The notes under the pieces were generated by a model. The model was given only the letters and a program-made list of their open reading frames with translations, was not told the origin of the DNA and searched no databases. The translations under genes and the position numbers were made by a program. A DNA stretch of 32,270 bases, from positions 1-32,270 of IMG/VR virus record IMGVR_UViG_3300042691_004934, one strand, 5' to 3'. Shown here piece by piece: positions 8,019-16,733 of this stretch (position 1 is its first letter; every line of letters begins with the position of its first letter). The DNA comes from a virus.

Positions 8019-9158
8019 TTAATTTGTTTTTTTATAATACGCATTGAACAATGCATTGTATTGTTCAACATTTTCGTTTTTCATTTTCTTTAATCCTTGC
8101 GGATCGTTTTTTTCCCAATCGCGAATGTTCCATTTTTCGCGGCCGTTTTCTATTTGTGTTCCAATAAGATTTGAAATCTTAACAACCGGTTTTTTGAACG
8201 CATTTAACATCGTTTCAAATAATTCGGTGTTGTTTTGTGCGATTTCAACCAATTCATCGCGTTTGGTTGCATCTAATTTACCTGATGCGATTGCCTTATC
8301 AACTTTGTTTTCGGCAATTTTGTTTTCCAATTCTTTAATGGTTAACGCTGCATTTTCAACCTGATTTAACAATTCTGTTTTGGATTCGTTTAACGCGTTG
8401 ATAACATCGTTCAATTCCAAATTTGCATTTTGCAATTCGGAAATTTTGTTTTCAACCGCCGCAATTTTATCCATCACATCGTTTTCGGTTGATTCAACCG
8501 CCAATCCAAAATGATTTTTTATTAATTCCATTTCGTTTTCGTTTTCGTTTTTATTATATCCATGAACCGCACATGCCATTTCGATGATTTCATCGATGGA
8601 TGCGGTTGCCAATTTCTTTTTTTGAATTTTGCGTTTTGTGGTGTAAACCTCATCTATCATTCCGTATTCAACCGCCTGATCTGAATTCAACCACGTTTCA
8701 ACGGCCATCATTTGATCGATTTCCTTTGTGCTTAATTTAGTATTATTTGCAAAGATCGAAACCAATGATTGTTTCAATGATCTTAAAACCTCCATTTCCT
8801 TTTCATCCGGTTTTCTGCCAACATGTGGATCATGTACCATGATTTTCCCGAAATCAACCATGTATCGTTTTTTTCCGGCCATTGCGATCACTCCGGCCAT
8901 ACTTGCGGCAACGCCATCAACGTATGTGTTAACATTCATCGGTGAATTATAAATGGCGGTGAATATTGCAAAACCATCCAAAACGGAACCGCCGCCGGAA
9001 TTGATACGAACTTTTATTTCATTCAATCCAAATGATTCAAGGAATTTTAATTCCTCTGCAAATCGTTGGCCGCTTGTTCCATCCGATCCGATGTTGTTAT
9101 AAATCAACATTTCGGCGGTTGTTTCTGTTTGGTTTACTATAAATTTTAAATCATTCAT
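8019..9158 (-). CDS. ClpP-like prohead protease with C-terminal scaffold
   Basis: About 379 aa from the ATG at 9158; an in-frame TTG at 9173 would add five residues and overlap the preceding gene. The N-terminal ~190 residues are a ClpP/S49-type serine protease: INSGGGSVLDG (oxyanion loop), the nucleophile Ser86 in GVAASMAG, and His109 in IMVHDPHVG. The rest is a long coiled coil (about residues 210-300) with a conserved end (WNIRDWEKNDPQGL, then EQYNALFNAYYKK), typical of a fused scaffold. It should shape the prohead and then be removed by proteolysis. The capsid gene follows. Confidence 0.88.
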   Translation of the reverse strand: MNDLKFIVNQTETTAEMLIYNNIGSDGTSGQRFAEELKFLESFGLNEIKVRINSGGGSVLDGFAIFTAIYNSPMNVNTYVDGVAASMAGVIAMAGKKRYMVDFGKIMVHDPHVGRKPDEKEMEVLRSLKQSLVSIFANNTKLSTKEIDQMMAVETWLNSDQAVEYGMIDEVYTTKRKIQKKKLATASIDEIIEMACAVHGYNKNENENEMELIKNHFGLAVESTENDVMDKIAAVENKISELQNANLELNDVINALNESKTELLNQVENAALTIKELENKIAENKVDKAIASGKLDATKRDELVEIAQNNTELFETMLNAFKKPVVKISNLIGTQIENGREKWNIRDWEKNDPQGLKKMKNENVEQYNALFNAYYKKTN

Positions 9159-9169
9159 TGATCCTAAAT

Positions 9170-9379
9170 TCAATATTTATTTTTATTTGTGCAAACGGTG
9201 TTTCCATCTTTAAACGATTGATCCGGAAACGTGCGTTTCAAATCCTTATAAATAGTGGATTCGGATAGAAATAATTCCTTTGCCAATCGTTTGATTTCAC
9301 GTTCAACATGGATGGCATTTGCGCACCTTTTTTGCACATATTCGGCGCGTTGTTTGAAAATGGTTTCGTTTTTATGCAT
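9170..9379 (-). CDS. small helix-turn-helix protein
   Basis: 69 aa, with a clear helix-turn-helix at residues ~25-50: REIKRLAKELFLSESTIYKD, the second helix being SESTIYKDLKRTF. It sits within the head operon between the 170-aa gene and the prohead protease, an unusual place for a regulator. It could control late expression or be a small DNA-binding packaging factor. No dimerisation domain is seen. Confidence 0.7.
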   Translation of the reverse strand: MHKNETIFKQRAEYVQKRCANAIHVEREIKRLAKELFLSESTIYKDLKRTFPDQSFKDGNTVCTNKNKY

Positions 9380-9390
9380 GGTATATCGGT

Positions 9391-9903
9391 TTAATAATTT
9401 CCATCACCGGTGCGGATCACCTGATTATCAATATCCAAATCACGTTGGATTTCCAATTCATTGATTGTTGTTTGTGTTTTTCCAATTGGATCGGGTTGAT
9501 CCGGCAACATCAATTCAAAATCGGTTCGCCACACAATTACATTATCATGATTTGAATCCTGAACATCGCCGGTTCTGTTTAATGATGTGAAATCGGTTGT
9601 TTGGAATCCTTGCAATGAATTAAACACATCATGGATCAAATCAAAAATGGCGGTTTCCTCTGTTTTGTATTCCTCAAATCCGATGTGGATTGAAACGGTT
9701 ATTGATCCGGTTTGATATGATCTTTGTAATGATGCCCATTCGATCCGGCGGAACTCTATAAACGCACATGGATATGCAAACGCATTTTCGCGCGATTCAT
9801 TGTTGAATTGGTTATTGAACAAACGAATTGTTTTCAATGCCGGAACATCGGTTTTTAATTTGTTTGCGATTTCCTGATATAATATTTTAAATTTTGATGC
9901 CAT
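9391..9903 (-). CDS. putative tail terminator/completion protein
   Basis: 170 aa. The layout is an N-terminal helix (MASKFKILYQEIANKLKTDV), then FAYPCAFIEF, a long strand TGSITVSIHIGFEEY, then helix TAIFDLIHDVFNSLQGF and a final strand VIVWRTDFELML. This matches the alpha/beta fold of small tail terminators (gpU/gp37-like), though I base it on predicted structure and position after gpG. It overlaps the gpG stop by 17 nt. Confidence 0.6.
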   Translation of the reverse strand: MASKFKILYQEIANKLKTDVPALKTIRLFNNQFNNESRENAFAYPCAFIEFRRIEWASLQRSYQTGSITVSIHIGFEEYKTEETAIFDLIHDVFNSLQGFQTTDFTSLNRTGDVQDSNHDNVIVWRTDFELMLPDQPDPIGKTQTTINELEIQRDLDIDNQVIRTGDGNY

Positions 9904-10435
9904 TTTGTTTTAATAATTGTTTAACCTCATAATCAATTAAATGTTTGATCCCACGTTCCAATGTTGCTGATTCACCCATGAATTTACGTTGCGGAATCTT
10001 AACATCCAATTTTGTTTTTTTAGTTAATGCAATATTTTTGAACATCGGATCACCGGTTTCAAAATACATTGCCCACGCCCATCGGCGCATTTTCTTTGTT
10101 ACCGTTGGATGTGTTGTTCCGCCATCGTTGTGAATTTGCGCATAAGGAACACCGGTTGATTTGATCACAATTCGATTCCAATTGTGTGAAACCAATTTGA
10201 TGGAATCACGCAAAAATCCGTTATGTGATAATATTTTTTTGCCGGCCGATGGTGATCTGAATGTGTTGTATTCACGTTTTCTTTTTTGCCATGCATCAAA
10301 TCCATTATCGGTGAATCCTTGTTTAACAAATGATAATTTGAAAAATCGTTCCGCACGTTGACCAACAATCAACGGCAAATCGATCTTCGCTTTGCGAAAT
10401 GCTGATAATACTCTATTGATGTTTTTATCGACCAT
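9887..10435 (-). CDS. virion morphogenesis protein (Mu gpG-like)
   Basis: 182 aa. It has the family pattern FFKLSFVKQGFTDNGFDAWQ, then ILSHNGFLRDSIKL and IVIKSTGVPYAQIHNDGG, followed by a basic stretch (TKKMRRWAW) and a helical C-terminus. In Mu, gpG acts in tail/head joining and virion completion. It follows the gpF-like head protein by one small gene, as in Mu-type gene order. The start overlaps the preceding stop by one base. Confidence 0.85.
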   Translation of the reverse strand: MVDKNINRVLSAFRKAKIDLPLIVGQRAERFFKLSFVKQGFTDNGFDAWQKRKREYNTFRSPSAGKKILSHNGFLRDSIKLVSHNWNRIVIKSTGVPYAQIHNDGGTTHPTVTKKMRRWAWAMYFETGDPMFKNIALTKKTKLDVKIPQRKFMGESATLERGIKHLIDYEVKQLLKQNGIKI

Positions 10436-10635
10436 TAATAAATTTGATCCTTTTTTGGTTCATCTAATATTTCAACATTAAAAACTTTATTCAATGCATA
10501 AAAATGGCCATTTTCCGGTGATGATTTATCAACATCAACAACTAATTGAATAAATTTTTGCAATAATTTATCATCACAATTAACAATTCCATCATCCGAA
10601 ATTGTTGTTTTTATGTTATTAACTAATATCCTCAT
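10435..10635 (-). CDS. small protein between gpF-like and gpG-like genes
   Basis: 66 aa (MRILVNNIKTTISDDGIVN...), acidic, with two predicted strands at the start and FNVEILDEPKKDQIY at the end. It overlaps the upstream gene by 4 nt (ATGA) and the downstream gpG-like gene by 1 nt, so it is translationally coupled into the head operon. The family is not recognised. Structural or assembly roles are possible. Confidence 0.7.
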   Translation of the reverse strand: MRILVNNIKTTISDDGIVNCDDKLLQKFIQLVVDVDKSSPENGHFYALNKVFNVEILDEPKKDQIY

Positions 10636-12338
10636 TCGTTGAATAGTTTAAATACAAATTGAAAGTGATCAAAATCATTTTTAATAAATCCGTTTAAATC
10701 ACTTAATGCATGCGTAAACCACATCGATGTGATTTCAGTACCATGTTGATCATTTATCATTTGTCCGGAACGCCACACGTTCCAAAAATATTGTTTTCCG
10801 GTGTAAGGATTCCAAAATTTATCTGCTTTTGTTAATTCTGTTTTTTTATAATTTTTACCGGTTAAATCTTTTAATCGCTGAATTGGATAATCCTTTGTTC
10901 GTTGTTGGTAATATTGCTTTATTTTATTGAAATATTGCGCATTTTTATCCTCCAACATGTGGCCTAATTCATGGCAAATTGTTTCAAATGTTTCCTTTTT
11001 ATTGATTTTTATTGTTGATGAAACATATCCGGCGCGATTTGAATCCAATCCAACTTTAATTTTTACATCATTTGGAATTAATTTATTTCCAACTATTTTA
11101 TTAAAATATTCAAATCCGGTTTTAACTTGTGTTTTATCAACTGATTTTGAAACGGTATCAATTAAAGCGTTTGCCGATCCGTTATTTGAAAATAATAATC
11201 CGATAACATCGTTTGTATATTTATCAACTTGAGAATCCTTTAAAACTGATAATTCATCGTATTCATCACATAGTTTTTTAAAATCGGCTATTATTTGCGA
11301 TCTTTTTTCACCGGTTGCATATTTTGATAATTCAACCAAACCGCGTTTTTTTGCTAATATATCATCCATTTTCATTTGCGTTTCCAAATGAACCGGATTT
11401 GCATATTTTTCGGATTCTGTTTTTATGTATTCAATGCGATCATCAATTGTTTTGAATTTCTTATCATCGAATTGAATCACCGGCGGTTTGATTTCGGTTG
11501 CCACAGGTATCAAGTCTTTAACATCATTCGGGATCGGCATATCGAAATTTCGATCCTGATACGCTTTATACCTTGTATCAACTTTAAAATATGGGTGTGA
11601 TAATCCTTTTTGCTTATCATCCACAAAAATCACCTGATGTTTGCCCGAATTCAATCTAAACAATTGATCCGGCAATGTTACACCTTTAAATTCCGGCGTG
11701 CCATCATCGGTTGTTCCAATCTGATCCAATTTTGTGGGTGTTGCTTTGCGGATTTGGGTGATCGTACACCGGCAATTCCATCCGTTCGGCGGAAAATACT
11801 GATTCCAAAATTCATGATCAACCGGCAATGTGATCCCATCCATCGATGCGTGTTCCGGCCGAACTTTTGAATCATCTTTTGTTTCGTATCTTAAATATGG
11901 GAACGTGTTTTTTTGTGATGAATAGCGATCCCAATTTTTGGCCGATCGCGCTTGATTTATGGTTGTTCTATATTCAGCCTTTAACCATGCGCGGTTGTAT
12001 AAACTTTCAATTTTTGATGCACGTTTTTCGAATTCGGCAAATGATCGGATGTTTCCATTTTCATCCAACAATTGTGATTGCATATCCAATATTGATTGGA
12101 ATGTTTTTGCGGAACTGAAAACGGTGATGTTGGCCTTTAAATGGCGCACCGTTTCGAATTCCGGCATCATGATCGATTGATCATAACCGATTCCATAAAC
12201 ATCAAACACGCCTTGCGTCAAATAATTGGCCGTTTTTTCGTATAATTCAATAGGCAAATTGGCGATGTTTATTTCGCCGGTGAAAACCTTTTGAACTAAA
12301 TCGGCCGAATCGGCATCATTCCAATCAAAATTTGCCAT
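10632..12338 (-). CDS. Mu gpF-like head morphogenesis protein fused to HExxH metallopeptidase
   Basis: 568 aa. Residues ~1-200 are the SPP1 gp7/Mu gpF minor head domain, with the conserved core at about 149-197 (LRYETKDDSKVRPEHASMDG ... NGWNCRC). After a helical linker, the C-terminal ~150 residues form a zincin-like domain: HELGH at 456-460 (Glu457 catalytic, His456/460 zinc ligands), WNPYTGKQY, then GTEITSMW with Glu535 as a possible third ligand, and a closing DHFQFVFKLF. Fusions of head-protein and effector domains are known, and this one could act on host envelope or capsid proteins. It follows the portal with no gap. Confidence 0.88.
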   Translation of the reverse strand: MANFDWNDADSADLVQKVFTGEINIANLPIELYEKTANYLTQGVFDVYGIGYDQSIMMPEFETVRHLKANITVFSSAKTFQSILDMQSQLLDENGNIRSFAEFEKRASKIESLYNRAWLKAEYRTTINQARSAKNWDRYSSQKNTFPYLRYETKDDSKVRPEHASMDGITLPVDHEFWNQYFPPNGWNCRCTITQIRKATPTKLDQIGTTDDGTPEFKGVTLPDQLFRLNSGKHQVIFVDDKQKGLSHPYFKVDTRYKAYQDRNFDMPIPNDVKDLIPVATEIKPPVIQFDDKKFKTIDDRIEYIKTESEKYANPVHLETQMKMDDILAKKRGLVELSKYATGEKRSQIIADFKKLCDEYDELSVLKDSQVDKYTNDVIGLLFSNNGSANALIDTVSKSVDKTQVKTGFEYFNKIVGNKLIPNDVKIKVGLDSNRAGYVSSTIKINKKETFETICHELGHMLEDKNAQYFNKIKQYYQQRTKDYPIQRLKDLTGKNYKKTELTKADKFWNPYTGKQYFWNVWRSGQMINDQHGTEITSMWFTHALSDLNGFIKNDFDHFQFVFKLFNE

Positions 12339-13577
12339 TTAACAACAATTATCATCCTTTTTGAAAAATGGTTCGTATAAATTCGCAACATTTTGTATTT
12401 GCGATCCGGTTTTCATTTCAACCGGTGTTCCGTATTTTTGAGTTATGTAATCGGCCGGAATGTTGTAATATTTTAACAATTCCGAATCGATTTTGAATTG
12501 CTGATCAATTGTTAATTCATCGTTTTCGCAAAATTCAAATTTAATCCCCTCCGGCATGATGCCATGTTTCACCATTAATGGGATCAATTTATCATTCACA
12601 CAATTTTCAATGAATTCGCGATCCGCGAACGCGTACATTTGCGCAACACGTTCATGAACCTCCGCCGATCCGGCAAACGATTTTTCATCGGTTGTTCCGG
12701 TTTGGCCCAATATTAATTTGCTTAATTCCGAATTGGTGCGGTTCACCATTTCATCGTAAATTTTGAATGCATCGTTGGATGATGTTTCAACGAATTGGAT
12801 TTCATCGGTTGTATCGAACACACCCCATGTTGCCACATCCATTTCGCGCATCATTTGTTCCATCATTTGGCGCGAATCTTCATTTCGGATGTTTGTTTTC
12901 CCGATCCGGATCGGCATCCCGAATAAATCCGCCCTGATTGACCATGCACCTAACACACCTTTTTTCCAAATCACCAATGGTGCGGCTTTATTAAGCAAAC
13001 CCAAATCGGTTGATCCGATAAATATGTTCCAATCCGAATATGGTTCATCCTGATATGGGATTCCGTTATCACTTAGCGCATACAAATCAGTTTTAACAAT
13101 TCCGGTTTCCGGAACAACATATTCACGCGGTATCAGTTTAATATCATCAAAACCATCGTTTTTAATATCGCCTAATTCTATTAACGAATAGCCATAAAAT
13201 ATTGAATCAATGCAATATTGAATATACTTATTAAACCATTCGCGGTGCATCTGATCATCGATCGTTTCGTTTTCCGTTCCATCGTTATTTACAAACTTAT
13301 ATTCCGTTGATAGGATTGCCAATGATCGCGTTTGCATCAATGATGATAAATGTGCATCCAACACAATATCATTGAAAATGCGCATCAATTCAACGCGTGA
13401 TGGTGAAAACTTAGATTCGGCCGATGCGATTGCATTGCGCCATTTTTGGATGTCTTGTTTGTTGCGAACCAATTGCCGTTCGGTGATACGCGCCATTATT
13501 TGCGCATTATCCGGTTGTTGTTCATCCTTATTTTGAACCGATTTCAAACGGTTTATTTCGAATCCTAATATTTTCAT
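12339..13577 (-). CDS. portal protein (DUF935, Mu gp29-like)
   Basis: About 412 aa from the ATG at 13577, right after the previous stop; an upstream in-frame ATG at 13637 would overlap that gene by 59 nt and is less likely. DUF935 signatures include RITERQLVRNKQDIQKWRNA near the start, LMRIFNDIVLDAHLSSLMQTR, FYGYSLIEL, the VIWKKGVLGAWSIRADLFG wing, and DEKSFAGSAEVHERVAQMYA. The ring of portal subunits forms the DNA gate of the head. It lies between the gp36-like protein and the gpF-like head protein, as in Mu. Confidence 0.92.
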   Translation of the reverse strand: MKILGFEINRLKSVQNKDEQQPDNAQIMARITERQLVRNKQDIQKWRNAIASAESKFSPSRVELMRIFNDIVLDAHLSSLMQTRSLAILSTEYKFVNNDGTENETIDDQMHREWFNKYIQYCIDSIFYGYSLIELGDIKNDGFDDIKLIPREYVVPETGIVKTDLYALSDNGIPYQDEPYSDWNIFIGSTDLGLLNKAAPLVIWKKGVLGAWSIRADLFGMPIRIGKTNIRNEDSRQMMEQMMREMDVATWGVFDTTDEIQFVETSSNDAFKIYDEMVNRTNSELSKLILGQTGTTDEKSFAGSAEVHERVAQMYAFADREFIENCVNDKLIPLMVKHGIMPEGIKFEFCENDELTIDQQFKIDSELLKYYNIPADYITQKYGTPVEMKTGSQIQNVANLYEPFFKKDDNCC

Positions 13578-13578
13578 G

Positions 13579-14130
13579 TTAATATAATTGATCGGATTTT
13601 GATGTTCCAAAACGGATGTTTTTTCCGATGTTTTCATCCGGAACGGTTAATGTTGGTAAATCTGTGCTGATTAATGATTTGGCAACCATTTCCATCCATT
13701 TGATGGCATCATCGCGCCGTTGAATCCTAAATTCCGGTATATTGCGCGGATTTATTCGCGAATGTAGGTGATACAATGTTAAATCAATCAAATGCATTTT
13801 GATCAATGGGTTTCGCGGATCACCTTTTGACCATTTTGTTGAATCCGTTGGATCGATGCCAACAATGTTTGTTGTGCTAATGCATTTATATATTTGATCT
13901 TCAATATCCGGATATGCAACAACCGCATTTTGTGCGTATGTTGTGCCGGAATCGTATGCGTTTAAATCGATAAATATTTTAGCAACATCATATCGATGGC
14001 GCAAATATGATTCCATTTCCGATTGTGCGGCCAAAATGGTTTCGTTTAATAACGTTTGATCTTCACCGGTGATCACATCCAAATTTTCGCGTTGGATGGC
14101 CCTCAAAAAATCTGTTTCCCTTAAAAACAT
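13579..14130 (-). CDS. Mu gp36-like head-tail connector (DUF1320) with carbohydrate-binding-like insert
   Basis: 183 aa. The N-terminus (FLRETDFLRAIQRENLDVIT, then LLNETILAAQSEMESYLRHR) and C-terminus (HLIDLTLYHLHSRINPRNIP, then IQRRDDAIKWM) are the all-helical DUF1320/gp36 connector fold. Residues ~59-101 form an insert, YDSGTTYAQNAVVAYP...YKCISTT...DSTKWSKGD, that follows the pattern of CBM5/12 chitin-binding-like modules. The protein probably docks under the portal, with the insert displayed outside. It follows the terminase directly. Confidence 0.82.
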   Translation of the reverse strand: MFLRETDFLRAIQRENLDVITGEDQTLLNETILAAQSEMESYLRHRYDVAKIFIDLNAYDSGTTYAQNAVVAYPDIEDQIYKCISTTNIVGIDPTDSTKWSKGDPRNPLIKMHLIDLTLYHLHSRINPRNIPEFRIQRRDDAIKWMEMVAKSLISTDLPTLTVPDENIGKNIRFGTSKSDQLY

Positions 14131-15519
14131 TTAATATTTTCGATTTAATGTGCGCCGGCCTATATTGTACGAAATCGGATCATTGCCGCGCATAAATGAT
14201 TCGAATTCGTTTTTATAAATGCTACAAATGAAATAATCATTTGCATCGGATGTGTGGCCGTATTTTTCAAATGAAACGCCGTTTTTGTCGCGAATCCTTT
14301 GTTTTAGCTTTGTTCCATCCGCATCCATTTTTACAAAGTTATAATCATTTATAGTTTTTTCGCAATTTTTGCCAATTTTTATTGATACGTTTTCCATCAT
14401 GCCGGAAAAAATATTGTTAATAAAGTTACCACGCATCACAACCGATGGTGCGGATGATTCAACGCGATTAATTGGTTTTAATGGTTTTAATTCCTGAAAT
14501 ATAATATCAAAATCGTTATGCCCTTTTGTTGAACGTGTATCGCGTTGCCGACCGGCCGGATCACCATAAATAAAACATCCCGAATTGTGGTTTCCGTACT
14601 TATAAAAAATAGCCTTACACAATGCCGGCGTGTTGTTTTGTGGATCACTCAAACAAAATTCATCAATTTGGATGGCGTTTTTTCCTGATACCTGAAAAAC
14701 ATTTGCGGTGATATACGGAACCACGTTGAAATCGAATGTGATGTGAATCGGTTGTGATGGATCATAAACGGCCGTTGTGGTGTTTAATTCTGTTTTAAAT
14801 GATCGGTAAAATTCGCCACCGGTTTTTGGCATGGCGAACCAATCGCCATTCAATAAACGCGCGCGATCATACGGATCACTCATTGATTCCAATGTTTGCA
14901 TGTATAATTTCGCGAATTCCTTGTTCGGATTTGATTTTAATGTTGCCGGAATGTATTTTGTGCGTTGATCCAACCGTTGTTCGTAATATGGAACAATGAT
15001 TTCATGTTTAATCCACGAATCCGCCGGATTGCATGTGATTAATTGTTTTGGCTTTAATCCATAAACATGATGTTTATATCGGGTGCGCGTCAATAATAAA
15101 TCCGCCGCCCTTTTTGATACGTTTCCGCCCTCTTCAATTGCGCCATCGGTGTATTCGGTTGATCCTAATGATTCCCAATCCGGATCGGATGGATATTCAA
15201 ACAAATCTAAAAAAACAATCCGCGATCCGTTCGGAAAATCGATGTGCGATTTTTGATCATTGTAATTATACGGAATATTTAATTGCTTTAAACAATCAAA
15301 TAAAGTGATGGCAATTGAATTTTTAAGGTTTTTAAGTAATTCGCGCCCGATATATCCGCGCGTTTCCGGATAATTGATCCGTTGTGATATTTGCCACATC
15401 GAAATCAAAAATGATTTTCCGCCGCCGGCCTGACCGCCATATAAAACACGTTGCGTTGTTTGATCACTCAAATAATGCAATGCATTACTTTGTTCCTGAC
15501 TAAAATCAATTTCGATCAT
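14131..15519 (-). CDS. terminase large subunit
   Basis: 462 aa. The ATPase has Walker A GGQAGGGKS (residues 28-36), a Walker B region near SRIVFLDLFEY, and LLTRTRYKHHVYGLKPKQLI leading to the coupling motif. The nuclease domain carries ITFDFNVVPYITANVF and IYGDPAGRQRD, with acidic residues as expected for the RNase H-like fold, and a late NDYFICSIYKNEFE. It packages DNA into the prohead and cuts it. The start overlaps the HNH gene by 4 nt, so HNH, small and large subunit form one unit. Confidence 0.94.
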   Translation of the reverse strand: MIEIDFSQEQSNALHYLSDQTTQRVLYGGQAGGGKSFLISMWQISQRINYPETRGYIGRELLKNLKNSIAITLFDCLKQLNIPYNYNDQKSHIDFPNGSRIVFLDLFEYPSDPDWESLGSTEYTDGAIEEGGNVSKRAADLLLTRTRYKHHVYGLKPKQLITCNPADSWIKHEIIVPYYEQRLDQRTKYIPATLKSNPNKEFAKLYMQTLESMSDPYDRARLLNGDWFAMPKTGGEFYRSFKTELNTTTAVYDPSQPIHITFDFNVVPYITANVFQVSGKNAIQIDEFCLSDPQNNTPALCKAIFYKYGNHNSGCFIYGDPAGRQRDTRSTKGHNDFDIIFQELKPLKPINRVESSAPSVVMRGNFINNIFSGMMENVSIKIGKNCEKTINDYNFVKMDADGTKLKQRIRDKNGVSFEKYGHTSDANDYFICSIYKNEFESFMRGNDPISYNIGRRTLNRKY

Positions 15520-15818
15520 TTGTTCAATATATCATCCCCGAATAAATCATTTAACGATCGTTTTAATACCAAATCATTCCGGAATCCTTTGTGATCATGA
15601 AACCGATTGTGGCATTTTCTACACACCAAAATCAAATTCCGTTCATTGTGAATCATTGGGTGATCCGGTTTTTCGGATCTGAAAACAATGTGATGAACAT
15701 CCAACATTTTTGTCGTGATTCCGCATTGCTCACAAAATGAATAACCGAAATAATTAAATTGATCCAACCTTAATTTTGCGGATGTTTGGCGGAATTTATA
15801 ATCGGGTGATTTTTTCAT
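15516..15818 (-). CDS. HNH endonuclease
   Basis: 100 aa. The structural zinc site is C29xxC32 (CEQC) and C66xxC69 (CRKC), with the HNH catalytic core VHHI (His42-43), Asn62 in NERNLILV, and CHNRFH (His70/74). Small HNH proteins beside terminase and portal genes are needed for specific DNA cutting in HK97-type packaging. Here the gene lies between the small and large terminase subunits, with 4-nt overlaps on both sides. This suggests a role in genome cleavage rather than a selfish homing enzyme. Confidence 0.9.
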   Translation of the reverse strand: MKKSPDYKFRQTSAKLRLDQFNYFGYSFCEQCGITTKMLDVHHIVFRSEKPDHPMIHNERNLILVCRKCHNRFHDHKGFRNDLVLKRSLNDLFGDDILNK

Positions 15819-16228
15819 TTGGATGGCGGTTTAATATTGAATTTTATTTCTAATGCTTTGCCGCCCGATGTAATGTCGGTTTCGGTGCGTTCGGTGAATC
15901 CATCGTTTTTTCCTAATGTTTTCAAAACGAATTGCGCCCATTTGTTACGTTCGGCCACATTCAACCGATCATTCAACCCCTCCATCATTACCGTTTTGGC
16001 CATATCAACCACATACGATTTCAGCGATTCCACAAAATCCGAATATTCCGGATCGGTATTCATCCAATAATAATGCTTTTGCCGCCAATTTTCCCGAATA
16101 TGCGGATCACCCTTTGCAATATTATTACATGCGTTCGATACGTTCCCGAATGTATTTATAAGTTCATCCGCTAAAATACCCTTATCATGTAAGAACTTTT
16201 TTTTGATAATTTCGCTATCTTTATCCAT
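15815..16228 (-). CDS. terminase small subunit
   Basis: 137 aa. An N-terminal helix-turn-helix segment (about 15-60: LADELINTFGNVSNACNNIA, then HYYWMNTDPEY) resembles the homeodomain-like phBC6A51 small terminases. It is followed by a helical region ending in NKWAQFVLKTLGKNDGFTER and a polar tail (GGKALEIKFNIKPP). It would recognise the packaging site and recruit the large subunit. Position upstream of HNH and the large subunit supports the call. Confidence 0.82.
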   Translation of the reverse strand: MDKDSEIIKKKFLHDKGILADELINTFGNVSNACNNIAKGDPHIRENWRQKHYYWMNTDPEYSDFVESLKSYVVDMAKTVMMEGLNDRLNVAERNKWAQFVLKTLGKNDGFTERTETDITSGGKALEIKFNIKPPSK

Positions 16229-16230
16229 TT

Positions 16231-16338
16231 TTATTTCAATTTTCGCAATAAATAATCCAATATATTAACAAAAATCAAAATTAGTGTAATTAACACCGCC
16301 ATCAAACATCCGGCGAATATGTCAACCATTAGGATCAT
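16231..16338 (-). CDS. 35-aa single-span membrane peptide
   Basis: An ATG at 16338 overlaps the 132-aa gene's stop as ATGA and opens a 35-codon frame (MILMVDIFAGCLMAVLITLI...) ending 2 nt before the terminase small subunit. About 23 hydrophobic residues are followed by a basic end (LLRKLK), giving one membrane helix with a cytoplasmic C-terminus. The gene fills an otherwise empty gap. Function unknown; too short to assign. Confidence 0.6.
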   Translation of the reverse strand: MILMVDIFAGCLMAVLITLILIFVNILDYLLRKLK

Positions 16339-16733
16339 AAATTGTTTAATTCTGCCCATTCCTTTTTTAATACACTAATTTTCATCGTTAGGTGTTCCAA
16401 TATCTTGTTGATTTGATTTAATTGCAATTTTTTGGTTTGATATTCGCGTTCACATTCGATTTCCGTTTCCTTTAATCCTTTTGTTGAAACCTCCGCCATC
16501 GCCGTTGATTTATTCATGGCGAATGTTGCCGATAAATTTAATGATGAATCCGCCACCGCAAATTTGCGTGTGTGTTCCGCCATTAGATATTTTGAATATG
16601 CCTTTGCCGTTTGTTCGGCTAAATAATATGAATATGATGCCAATTCACCCTGAAAATGCAACAACTCCGGTATGGAATCCCATGTGTGGCCGGTTAATTG
16701 GTACTCATTTATTTTTTCTTTTATTTTTTCCAT
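16335..16733 (-). CDS. coiled-coil protein upstream of terminase
   Basis: 132 aa, almost wholly helical. It has a YYLAEQTAKAYSKYL segment and strong heptads in ETEIECEREYQTKKLQLNQI, giving a long coiled coil. Similar helical proteins often precede terminases in Bacteroidetes phages. The start overlaps the 52-aa gene by 29 nt, and the stop overlaps the next small gene by 4 nt. No enzymatic motif is seen. A packaging or scaffolding accessory role is only a guess. Confidence 0.7.
   Translation of the reverse strand: MEKIKEKINEYQLTGHTWDSIPELLHFQGELASYSYYLAEQTAKAYSKYLMAEHTRKFAVADSSLNLSATFAMNKSTAMAEVSTKGLKETEIECEREYQTKKLQLNQINKILEHLTMKISVLKKEWAELNNL

Noticed and set aside
13577-13637. Upstream ATG at 13637 as portal start
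   Set aside because: It would overlap the gp36-like gene by 59 nt and adds residues with no family pattern; the ATG at 13577 fits the operon spacing.
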